NCBI GenBank assembly: GCA_030848705.1
Contig: CM061237.1
Span: 83,137,910-83,201,909 of the forward strand
Origin: Heracleum sosnowskyi
Taxonomy: Eukaryota > Streptophyta > Magnoliopsida > Apiales > Apiaceae
Length of the DNA: 64,000 nt
Direction of reading: 5' to 3'
Under the pieces are notes generated by a model. That model saw nothing but the letters and a program-made list of their open reading frames with translations. It did no database searches and had not been told where the DNA came from. The position numbers and the translations under genes were made by a program. Below, piece after piece: positions 9,812-19,837 of the stretch (the first letter of the stretch is position 1; every line of letters starts with the position of its first letter).

Positions 9812-12800
9812 TTGTATTATATGTGTAGAATAATTATTATGAAGTATTTTGAGTTTTAATGACAAAGATTGTTGAGTGATTATGTGTTAAATTGGTGTGT
9901 CGGAAGCCCCGTTCAAATATCTTGTCATTTGAAAATATCTTCAATTTTGAGCCCCGTTTTGAAAATTGAAGGGCCCCGTTAAAATTTTGTACATCATTAT
10001 TATTCCTTCGTCATTCGTGTCCGAATCATTATCGGAGGATTTCTTCGTATTATTATATCCCTTATTATCCGATACTATCAATAGTATTTGTTTTATTCAA
10101 AGAAAGAAAAATTATTCCAAACCCTAACCTTAATTTTTCTAGGGTAATTGATATATCGTCCGTATCAATAATACATCTGTTATAGCCCCAATATTCTTGA
10201 GCATTAGTTATATAAATGATATGTATTGATTTGGATAACTATCAGTCTTTGTGGATAGTTATCACCTCGTAAAACGTGTATTTTTCTAAATTAGGGTTTT
10301 AAAGCGAACCAGTGGATCAATATCGATCCAAAAATATCGTTTAGGGTATTATTTTCCACTAAGTATAAAAAGGAGAATCGTACATTATCCTTCATACAAT
10401 CCGTATTAAAAATATAGAAAAATATAAAATTCCCGAACCGTGTTCTTCATGTTCTCGAAAATCGAAATCAATTTTGATTGTGTTATTGAAATCCAAATCA
10501 CAAGTTCAAGTACTCAAATCAAAGATCTTGAGCTCTAGTTTCAGAATCTTCCAACCATATCATCATCTGGTAATTTTTCGATTTTATATGAATTTTTCAA
10601 TATTCGAATTAAATTAGGGTTCTTGATTAAATTTGGGGATTTTCATTCTGTTGATTCTCCGTTCAATTGATTGCTTCCAACATGTTCCTAGGGTTCTAAT
10701 TAGTAGGAATTCATGCTTTAATTTCATGTTTATGTTCGATTTTGAGAAATTCGATTTCTAGGGTTTTGCCCGATTTTTCTTTTTAATAGTCCATTCATAT
10801 GAATGATCTGACATTGTTTTTGATAGAGGGCTTTTGTTGTATGTGTTCTTAGCTTCATTTTAACATAAAGAACGTAGAGTTTCATGTAGAAATAAGCTAG
10901 ATCGGAAAATTGTTTGAGCTCGCCGGAATTTGGTCGGGTTTTGGATTCCGGTGATGTTTTTGGTTTGTTTTTTATCGGAATGTATTGGTATGGTTATTAG
11001 GAGTGTTTTGGTATCAAAAACCTCAATTTTTGATATGTTTTTTGCTCTCCGGATTCTGGAAAAGGTCGCCGGATTCTGGGAATTTTCCGGTTGTTCTTCG
11101 TGACCCGGTTTGTTCTTGGCAACCCGTGACCCGATCCATTGACCCGATTTTTGACCCGGTTTCAATCTTCGAAACTCTAATTCATTTTTAGAAAACTGTT
11201 TTTGAATTTTATTTTTAAAAATAATTCGAAAATAGTTTAAATATTTATAAAAATCATTTTTTTATTTTAAAATACATTTTTAAATTCAGAAAATTCTGAA
11301 AAATTATATTTATTTATTTAAATTCGAAAACTGATTAAATTTAATTATTTTAATTATTTTTAATTAATAATTAATTAATTTAATTAATTGATTAATTCTT
11401 TTTATCAGTTAATTCTTAATAATTAATTATTAATTAGATTTAATTAATTTAAATTAGGTTTAATTATTTTCTAGCTTGATTTAATTATTTAAAAATAGTT
11501 TGAGCATTTAGAAATTGTCAATTAATTTTTATTAATTGATTTAATTGTTTTTAAATACTTATATTGGGATTAAAAATTCGATTTTTGATTTAAAAATTGT
11601 TTGTGACTTATTTAAATTCAAATAAGCCTCGAATATTGTTTTAGAAATACTTATAAGTGCTGTATGGTTGAATAATGTGTTTTAATAGTCCGTTAATGCC
11701 CGTACGAGGGCTAATGTCTGAGTTTTTATTTCCGTAAAATAGATCGGGCATCCGATAGGAACCCGATTACTTGTTTAAATGTAAAAATGGTTATGAGTAT
11801 ATATCGAGGATAGAATGAGGATAGTTAGACTTACTGTAATGAGTTGTTTATTATAGAATTGAGTTCCCGGAGCAAGGGAAAAGAGAAGGTATAGTGAGCT
11901 CGGTAGAATTTCCGTCAGCTACTAGACTAGGCAAGTATCTGTGCCTTTACTTGTTGATTCAATTGTTATTATTCTTAAGGATTACATGTATGTTACCATC
12001 AGAACGATTCAGATTATTCAATCTTCACCCGTATTGAGCACTTGATGCTATTTCCTTCACCTTCACCTTCAATTCAGTTTATATTGATGATAACCATTGT
12101 TGACTTTCTTAAATGAGTACGTTGTACCATTGAAACCATTCCGAATCTATTTCTCGGACTTCATTTGATATTGAATAGTTGAAGCTCTTTTGCAACTATT
12201 GCACCCTGTCATTGTGTACTTATCTTGTTATGCATGTTATTGCTTATACTCTGTGATAGAATTGGCATGTTTTAAAATGAGACCAGTAATGGTCGGACCA
12301 TATTTATGGTCGTAATAACTTAAGGCCCAGATGGCCATGGATCCTAGTGGAGGACTATGCTATAAGCTAGTCCGGGGTTGATGCGTGACTGATCAGTAGC
12401 TCAACCTTTGTATTTAAAAAAATGTAGAAGTCCAATTCTAATCCCTCTTTCTTCAATAAAGATTGTTTAAAGCATATGTTTGACTTGTATATTGTTGATT
12501 CAGATAACTGAAATCCTTCCTTTCATTATGGAACTGTGATTGATATATATATATTATGCTTGCTGAGCACTTGTGGCTCATACTTGTTTTGTTTCTAACC
12601 CTATTCCAGTGAAGCGAGAGAATGAGCAGACACATCGCTAGTGACAGTTCTCCAGATGCTAGGATACCACCCCGAGTGATTGTCATTGGACGGGTAGTTG
12701 TCGTATTTTGGAAGTTAGACTAGATGTCTAGCTTTGTGTATTAAGTTGTGTAATAACTCTGAAAACTGGTTTGTAATAATTATGACTTAGAAGCTTATTT

Positions 12801-12942
12801 CCTGCGATAATCTGGATGCGGTCATGGATAAGGGGTATTTTATGTTATTGTTATATTATGCATGTGCTATATTCAGGTATGTTAAGTTTCGTTGGTCGAG
12901 TGACTCCCCAAATCTGTACCCCGGGTTTGGAGGGGCGTCACA
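9812..12942 (+). repeat. 3' LTR of the plus Tekay element (about 3.1 kb, left end deleted)
   Basis: The right end matches the 5' LTR remnant. On the left, pol runs into LTR sequence without the purine tract or the TGTAATATCC start that the minus copy shows at 27219-27238. Alignment of the two copies puts a deletion of roughly 50 bp at about 9806-9812. The interior at 11200-11620 is very AT-rich. The true LTR start is therefore approximate. Confidence 0.85.
10364..10373 (+). promoter_or_regulatory. candidate LTR TATA box
   Basis: TATAAAAAGG in the left third of the LTR, where a U3 promoter would lie. The minus Tekay LTR lacks this segment. Sequence only; no transcript evidence. Confidence 0.5.
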
Positions 12943-14502
12943 CCCTAATCCTCGTGCGTGCCCCAATTCCAAAATTTTCATATATTTCCCCGATCCCCAC
13001 CCCATAATTAAAAAAATTCCTGATTCGCCGTCCCCAACATGACATGTATTGGATGGGGGATGGGTAGGAAGGGGCTGGGTGAATGCACATTCCTAGTTTT
13101 TAGAAGCTACTAAGAGTTTATTGAAACTTCTTTTTTTTTATCATATTTTTTATATTTTGATTTAAGAACTTGTGTAAAAAAATTATTCAAAATGCTCTAA
13201 GTAATTGAAGTTATATAAAACCACGATCAATTTTTTAGGAAGCAGTTATCTTCATTACCTTTAGCCTATTTTCTTATACTTTTTTGACTAAATCATAGAA
13301 ACAAAAACTCATATTTGTTATAAAGTTAAAATTTACTTTTAATGTAAAACAAAACACTTTGAGTAAAAACTAGAGGTTTACTCTTAATGTAAATAAAAAC
13401 ATGTACATAATATTTGTTAGTAGATTTTAAAATAATTCGAATATTTATGATAGATACAATAATATTCAATTGGAAAATACAATATAAATTTATAAAATAC
13501 TTAAACACAACATTAACTTATGTTGCTCTTTTTATAAATATAATTTTATATTTTGTCAAAAAGTATATATAATTTCAGAGAAATCATAACAATACATAAA
13601 AAATATAAAACAAATTTACTCATCCGTTGTAAGTGTCTGATACTTATTATCAATGATTTGCTTAATGGGTAAATATGAAGTTGTGTGCTAAAAATATAAT
13701 CTTACGAGTTATAACTAACATAAAGATAGTGTCCTCAAAAAATAATCTAATGGGTACAAGAATCTTATTTAGAATTACGGTAGTCACGGTAGTACTCTCA
13801 AAATAAAAAAGATTGTTAGATTTTATAAAAAGATACATGAGAATTGTTGGATCCAATATTAACAGTATATTTAATTATTAGTAGAACTATATTTTAATAC
13901 TTAATAGTGTATTTCAATAATTTAAACCAAATAGAAGTAGATTTCTTAAATTGAATATAATTCGTAGTCTTCTTTCCTTTCAATATCCTGGTAGTTACAG
14001 TTGAATAATAATTGTCAAATCAGTTATAAATTAAAAATTAATTTGTAGGTTTTGTGTGGCCTGTGAAATCGTTCAAATTTAATTTTTGAAGGAATTAAAA
14101 CAAATTATATACTATTATATTACAAGAGTAAGAGGGATAATAAGGTAATACTATCATAGGTCAAGAGTTCGACTCTCATTAATAATATACTTAATGTAAT
14201 ATTTATTATATTCAATTTATATAATGCGAGGGATAATACGTGAATATATTTAATCTGTTATATGAATCGAAAATCTATCTGATTTGTTATTTCAGAAACC
14301 GAGTTTATAAACTACAGATTATTATACGACAATATAGTACACTTTTGTAACATAAATCCCCACTGATCCTATTTTAGAGGGATAATATTAAAGTACTACA
14401 AAGATTGAAGGTTCGATACCGATTAACTATAATGTTAAATTATAATATTTATATTATCAACTTAAAAAAATTATAAAAAATTTGAATTTTGAATCTTATT
14501 AA

Positions 14503-14506
<4 letters not shown>
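12943..14506. other. AT-rich DNA of unknown origin
   Basis: No long ORF and no recognisable element. Short ORFs here are what AT-rich DNA gives by chance. The C-rich bases just after 12942 are flanking DNA of the Tekay insertion, but the target duplication cannot be checked because the other flank is off the window. Confidence 0.5.

Positions 14507-14543
<37 letters not shown>
14507..14543. repeat. (AT)n microsatellite, left of the inverted-repeat element
   Basis: Uninterrupted alternating AT of about 37 bp directly abutting the element at 14544; a matching run lies on the other side at 15568. Confidence 0.9.
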
Positions 14544-14547
<4 letters not shown>

Positions 14548-15565
14548 CGCCCTCTAGTGAGAACCTCCACTATTGGTGAGATATGAGATCTAATCTTAGG
14601 CATTCATTAATATATCTTATATTAATCTCCCACCACTAATTAAATTTTATTAACATTTTAATATTTCATCATCCCTACCCATCCATCACCTCCGGCCGTC
14701 GGGAATCTCCATTTCCGGCCACCGCTAACTCCGGTCACCATCTCCGGCGACCTATTTCAGCGAACCCAAAAAATCACCACCAGAAAATAAAAAATAACCA
14801 CACTGCGGTAACCTCCGACCACCACCAGAAAACAGAAAATCACCACCGGAAAGCAAAAAATCACCACCACAAAAAAAAATCCACCAGATCTTCTCCAATC
14901 CTCAACACTTCCGGCCACTTATAAATCACTAATATCTCAACGAAATGACCAGATTCAAACATTAAAAAAAAGTCATTACGCTTTAAGATCCATTACAAAA
15001 TCACCATGTTTTAAATACAATAACCATTACTAGTAATCAGTAATCACCACAATCTGTCACCACACTCTCAACATTACAAAATTGTGAAAAATCACTAAAC
15101 TTCGAACAAAAATCATAACAAAATCACCATATAAGTATTAAATCACCTCAATTAAACTATTACAACAACCACCATCGTCATTATAGTGAAACTCGTCGGT
15201 CACTACTCCGTCGAAATCTCCGATTAAACTCGTCGGTCAATACTCCGCTGAAATCTCCAGTGAAACTCGTCGGTCAATTCTCCGGTGAAACTCGTCGATA
15301 AAAAATTCGAGCTCAGTGATGAGAGATAGATTACAAGCGAGAGACAGAGAGAGAAAATTAAAGAGAGAAAGTGAGAAAAGAGAGAGATAGAGAGGGATGC
15401 GGTTAAATTAGAGTTAGTGCAAGTAATCTATGTTTCAATAATTATTTTTATTGAAATTTTATAATTATTATTTGTGTGGCTGAAATTAAATGAGAGTAAT
15501 AAAATTTGAAGGGCTGAGATTAGATCTCAGTTCTCATAATATTGTGGGTTCTCACTTGAGCACAA

Positions 15566-15567
<2 letters not shown>
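14544..15567. mobile_element. non-autonomous terminal-inverted-repeat element (MITE-like), about 1.02 kb
   Basis: The left end (about 14553-14605) and the reverse complement of the right end (about 15507-15561) align with small gaps. Shared blocks are AGTGAGAACC and GAGATCTAATCT, followed by an A/T-rich step and TTCA. The element lies between two TA microsatellite runs, as expected of insertion into, or target duplication of, TA repeats. It has no transposase ORF. The interior is rich in C and A on this strand, with repeated AATCACCACC units at about 14770-14880 and repeated ACTCGTCGGTCAA/CTCCG units at about 15185-15300, then a purine-rich GAGAGA stretch at 15320-15400. The superfamily is not clear to me; Mutator-like or a Micron-type element are options. 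Confidence 0.65.

Positions 15568-15597
<30 letters not shown>
15568..15597. repeat. (AT)n microsatellite, right of the inverted-repeat element
   Basis: About 30 bp of alternating AT, the partner of 14507-14543. Confidence 0.9.
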
Positions 15598-15600
<3 letters not shown>

Positions 15601-16232
15601 TACTAATAATATATTAAAATTTAATGTTTATCAAATATGAATTCAAATTTCATAAAAAACAAATTAAAATTTAATATGTATAGGTTAAGTCTAAAAATAC
15701 TACATACCGACTTTGTTTGTTGAATGTTTTGCTGCCATTGCCTATAGTTTATATATTAGACCTTGATTTATTATCAATTTTTTTTTATTTCTCAACGGAA
15801 AAGAGCAAATTGGAACTAATATGGATGGTACTCATGTTTCTCTTTGCTTTGATAGGTGACAAAGTAGACTTTATCATATTTGTGTTTATGCTTTCAAATT
15901 TCAAATGTACTACATCACCGTCGTATTCCTCGATCCAACTATTACAATTTCACTTGAATAAGAACACAAATTTTTAGAGCATCTCCTAAATTTCTTCATA
16001 TAATCATACTAGCTTTGTTAAATTTAAAAATAAAGATGAATGATTAAATTAAAGGTACGAGTGATTCTTAACATTCTTAAAACATCTCCAACAAGCTCTT
16101 TATCTTGGCTATTAACTTGAAATTCGAGAATGGTGACAATATTTGTTATTTCAAAATACTTTTAATGGCTCTTAAATTCGCTTAAATCTGATTTCTCTCC
16201 CACATTATTTTGTATTTTATGAATGCAACTTA
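15598..16232. other. AT-rich flank of SIRE-3, no gene recognised
   Basis: Two similar short blocks (AGCATCTCC at 15979 and ACATCTCCAAC at 16081) resemble the GAGCATCTCCAA string common in plant MITEs, but no matching terminal repeats were found. The 86-codon ORF at 15717 has no recognisable feature. The five bases before the LTR (ACTTA, 16228-16232) would be one target duplication. Confidence 0.4.
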
Positions 16233-17911
16233 TGTTAGGGTTGATACGTTTGGAATGATGATAACAAAATACTCAAGACAAGAATTTGATCATGATATCG
16301 AAGCTGAAAGTCAGGAAGCTAAATCACAGCAGCTGATAATCAGGAAGCTAACTAGAAGGCACTTTATCTATCTAAGGTCTAAAAGCCACATCAAATATAT
16401 GGAAGATATTATGTCATCAAGTTTGGAGGCAATTCAGTAGCAAGCCAACAGACGTCTAATCAAGCACCAAGTGTTTCAGTGGTAAGTTTGCCAAAACAAC
16501 TCAGTAATGGTGAGTCAATAAGGATGAGAGATGTTTTGTCTAAGGATGAAGCTAAAGATATCCGTTCTACGGATAAAGCTATGGAAGTCTTATCTCATCT
16601 ACGGATAAACGCTGAAAGCATCTTATCTCATCTACGGGTAGAAGATGAGAACATCTTATCTCATCTACGGATAGAAGCTGAGGACATCTTATCTCATCCA
16701 CGGATATTCCATCTATGGATAAAGCTGAAGATAGTTTATCTACAGATACAGCTAAGGATGTCATGTTCTACCTATGGATGCAGCTAAGGATGTCATGTTC
16801 TATCTATGGATACATCTCAGGATATTACTTCTACTGATATTCTGAGATTACTATTCTACAGATAAATGAAGTAGATTAGTAGTCAACGGATAAAGAATTA
16901 ATACGCCTACTGATATTCATCCCATTCAACAAGAAAAACAAATCTATGTAAAGGAATCTTTTGAAGTTTTCTTTATTTAACAGGTTGAATGGAGGATAGT
17001 CTCAGAGATCACCATTACACACCCGTGATTGAAAGATGATGGATAACAACGTAAAAGATGTATGGAATGGGGAGTCAAACTGTAAATATTCGAAGGCTCA
17101 AATTCCTACAAATAAAATGTGAAGTCATCCATTATCTTCTATGTCTCGAAGGATAAATAAGAGTTACATCAGCTACCTAGAAGTTTATCTTCTAACTGGA
17201 CGCAATGGAAAATCTTGACAAGCATGAGGACCTTTATGCAAAACTACATGTTCACTTATCTCAGCTGATAGTGACCTGACAGTCGTGTATCCAGGGAAAG
17301 GTCTTTTTCATGCAGATATCATGTGGGCTTGGAAGCTAGGTCAATTTACATGAACTTAGTAATTCTTGAAGAAAGAAGCACATTGAACCAGAAAGCACTC
17401 TTTGGGACTATACAAGTTTATTTGTGATGCCAACCAAGGCATTTCCCGAATAGAGGAGCTTCAGAGTCGAACATGTGAACAAGCAGAACCAATAATGTAA
17501 TATTTTATTATGTTGTAGGTTTTGATTGTAACATACAGTTGATGTATATAAGACTGTATGGTGTAGCATAGAAAAGTGTGAAGAGAGCACCAAGCCAAAA
17601 GAAAAACACTTAGGCTCTCTTTCATCATCTGTGTAAGCAGCTGGAGTTTGTTGTAAAACAAAACCGGATAATTCTTCAATATACATCTCAGGTGGGCTTT
17701 TTCCGAGAAACCCACCTGAAAAGTTTAAAAAGTTTGCTTGTCTCCTGCATTTCTTTTTAACTTGAAGAATTCATATTTGTTCAAAGCTTGACTGAATTTA
17801 GTTAAGTTACAAACTCATATATTCATACTCTACAAGGTTTGAAAAAGTTTTGTAAAATTAACTAGATTGTATTCAACCCCCCCCCCCCTCCCTTCTACAA
17901 TCTAGGTTGCA
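16233..17911 (+). repeat. 5' LTR of SIRE-3 (about 1.68 kb)
   Basis: It starts TGTTAGGG. The right end has the long C run (12 C at 17877-17888) and CTTCTACAATCT block typical of SIRE LTR ends. The exact end is set at the CA of TTGCA (17910-17911), 19 bases before the primer site; this is tentative because no second LTR is available. Confidence 0.65.
16580..16830 (+). repeat. minisatellite in the SIRE-3 LTR, about 36 bp units
   Basis: Degenerate direct repeats around the core ATCTCATCTACGGATA followed by an AAGCTGA-type spacer. The first four units are clear (16590-16700); later ones drift to TCTATGGATACAGC. It reads in frame as a repeated ILSHLRI peptide, which I take as incidental. Confidence 0.75.
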
Positions 17912-17930
17912 TTGTTCTGGGAATAAAAAT

Positions 17931-17942
17931 TGGTATCAGAGC
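17931..17942 (+). other. primer-binding site of SIRE-3, initiator tRNA-Met
   Basis: Perfect TGGTATCAGAGC between the LTR and gag. Confidence 0.85.
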
Positions 17943-17989
17943 AAGATTCATACATACCTGAAGTTGAAAGATCAAAAGCAACTGCAACC

Positions 17990-19837
17990 ATGGAGAGAGG
18001 TGACAACGAAGAAGCTGGGAAAGATGAATCAGTTCCAAGTGCTCTTCTCAAATGTTCTGAAGACATCAGAGAAGTCAGACACGAGGGCAGCAAGATTATT
18101 CTCAATAATCTTGTCCATGGCATGTATGAAGATTTCCTGAGCCTCAAATCTTATAACGATAGAAGGGACATCATTCATACAAATCATGGAGAAACTGAGC
18201 AAGTCCAAGAGAAAAGATTGTGCCTGCTCACACAGAAACCTGACTTGTTTCACTATGAAACTGGTGAAGAATTGTCTGATTTTCTTTCAAGATTTCAGAG
18301 ATTTTTACAAGATTCAAAGATGTGTAGGAAGGAGTTTTCAAGCAAGGACTCAAACTTAATGTTTGCAGAATCTTTACCCAGGAAATGGAAGCATATCTCT
18401 GTGTTTATCAAAAACACCCTTGAGTCCAAAGATCTAGATCTTGGAAATCTGTTAACCACTCTCGAAGACAGTAATCTTGAGGTTGTGCAAGATGCAAAGA
18501 TTATCAGAGATGAAAGGGAGAAAGAAACCAGAGATGTGGTCATCTCCAACCAAGATTTAAAAGAAGAGGAGAGAACAGAAGCAGCAAGCTCAAAATTCAA
18601 CTTGAGGATCTGTGAATGTATCAGAACCACATCAGACAGGGGCAATGAAATAATGGCACTGGAAGATGAAGTCCTTTTTGAGCAAAGGGTTTCAGTTGAA
18701 GAGGGTTATTCAACGACAACAGAGGAATCTATCAACCTTGCACTAACGGCCAATGAAAATCAAGAAGCAAGTTCAACCAGCAATCAGGTATTTTCTCTGG
18801 AGCCAACAAATCATGTTAAAGAAGTATGTTGCAGCACTGCAATGAGTTTAATTGATGAACTACATGATGTGTGTATTTCTTTTAACACTCTCATTGAAGA
18901 AAATGTCAGAGTCAAAGCAACTAATGTTATGCTTAGTGAGATAAATGCTATGTTGGAAACTCATGTCTCTGAGTTTGAGAAAACAAGAGTTGATTGCCTA
19001 AATGCAAAACAAGAACTTGAGGCTATCTTAAGAAGAGAAGTGGTTCTGAAGGAGCAGCTGAAAAGGGAACAAGAAGTTATTGCAAGGTGGAATAATTCCA
19101 GTTACATTGTGTCCAACATTATCAAGATTCAAGGAATGGACACATTTTGCAAGGAGACCTGGAATTGCAATAACAAGAAGCTAGAGGATGTGGAGACTGC
19201 TCCAAAAATGGTAAAACCATTTAGAAGTAATCCGACTCTAGAGAAACTGAGCAATAAGGTTGGACCATGTTTCAAAACCCGTGTTCAATCATTTAGCAGC
19301 AAAACCATCAAGGAAGAAGGGTCAACGTCAGATGTAGAGGAGAGCAAGAATGAACCAACAATGATTAACAGTAATAGCAGCTACCTATCAGAAGAAAGTA
19401 CTTCCAAAAGGCCATGTATTCGATGTGGTAGTGTTAATCACTTGTATACTAATTTCAAATATGTTCGAACAAGGTCTGCTCAACTGCTTATGACTAATAT
19501 GCCTGTCATGCATCACATTTTTGCTCATAATGCTCAAGACTCAACCAGATATGCCAACATGCCATTTGTTCCTCATCCATATTGGTATGAATTCAATATG
19601 CCTCAAATGTCATGGAGCATGCCTGACTTGAATGATCTGTATGCTCTAACATTTCCTTGTCGAGCATCAAACTTTGATGTTTCAGAGCAACATGTGGATG
19701 CAAATCTTCCAAAGCCAGTACCTAGGGATAAAATTGATTTGAATCCTTTGAAGCCCAAAGTTCAGAAAGAGAAGATGACAATCATAAAAGCTAAGAAGTC
19801 AAAACTCAAGGAAACTTGGGTACCTAAGCCTGCTTGA
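17990..19837 (+). CDS. gag: gag polyprotein of SIRE-3, intact 615 codons
   Basis: ATG 17990 is the first ATG in a frame that runs without a stop to TGA 19835; reading further upstream would enter the primer site. Residues about 1-170 resemble the copia gag N-terminal region (YNDRRDIIHTNHG, then a helix set ending LLTTLEDSNLEVV). Residues about 280-380 form a long coiled coil. A zinc-knuckle-like CIRCGSVNH follows near residue 490, but the fourth ligand position is Phe rather than Cys, so it should bind zinc poorly. The end, ETWVPKPA, matches the gag end of SIRE-2 (FWVPKSA). Gag would form the virus-like particle in the cytoplasm. It is odd that this frame is intact while the adjoining pol is destroyed. 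Confidence 0.85.
   Translation: MERGDNEEAGKDESVPSALLKCSEDIREVRHEGSKIILNNLVHGMYEDFLSLKSYNDRRDIIHTNHGETEQVQEKRLCLLTQKPDLFHYETGEELSDFLSRFQRFLQDSKMCRKEFSSKDSNLMFAESLPRKWKHISVFIKNTLESKDLDLGNLLTTLEDSNLEVVQDAKIIRDEREKETRDVVISNQDLKEEERTEAASSKFNLRICECIRTTSDRGNEIMALEDEVLFEQRVSVEEGYSTTTEESINLALTANENQEASSTSNQVFSLEPTNHVKEVCCSTAMSLIDELHDVCISFNTLIEENVRVKATNVMLSEINAMLETHVSEFEKTRVDCLNAKQELEAILRREVVLKEQLKREQEVIARWNNSSYIVSNIIKIQGMDTFCKETWNCNNKKLEDVETAPKMVKPFRSNPTLEKLSNKVGPCFKTRVQSFSSKTIKEEGSTSDVEESKNEPTMINSNSSYLSEESTSKRPCIRCGSVNHLYTNFKYVRTRSAQLLMTNMPVMHHIFAHNAQDSTRYANMPFVPHPYWYEFNMPQMSWSMPDLNDLYALTFPCRASNFDVSEQHVDANLPKPVPRDKIDLNPLKPKVQKEKMTIIKAKKSKLKETWVPKPA

Larger units (their letters stand above)
3336..12942 (+). 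mobile_element. plus-strand Ty3/gypsy chromovirus, Tekay/Del lineage, decayed
   Basis: Order of parts: truncated 5' LTR (3336-4092), primer site, leader ORF, gag, protease, RT, RNase H, integrase, chromodomain, 3' LTR. RT-RNase H before integrase marks it as gypsy, and the C-terminal chromodomain with the WR(N)...EEATWE pattern points to the Tekay/Del clade. The coding region has a frameshift, a microsatellite-induced frame change and several stops, so it is not autonomous. The left part of its 5' LTR lies beyond SIRE-1, outside the window. The purine tract and first bases of the 3' LTR are missing near 9800. Confidence 0.92.

Noticed and set aside
14172..14440. Strings like tRNA B boxes (AGTTCGACTC near 14168 and GGTTCGATACC near 14411), possible SINEs
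   Set aside because: No matching A box, no A-rich tail and no flanking duplications could be made out.
15717..15977. 86-codon ORF as a host gene
   Set aside because: AT-rich, with no domain, no intron signals and no supporting context.
15979..16095. GCATCTCC-type strings as MITE ends
   Set aside because: No inverted partner or target duplication was found.
16590..16830. Regularly spaced repeats that could suggest a CRISPR-like array
   Set aside because: Units are degenerate direct repeats with related spacers inside an LTR of a plant retroelement; this is a minisatellite.
17930..17989. Upstream extension of the SIRE-3 gag frame to 17930
   Set aside because: It would start with TTG inside the primer-binding site; ATG 17990 is the sensible start.
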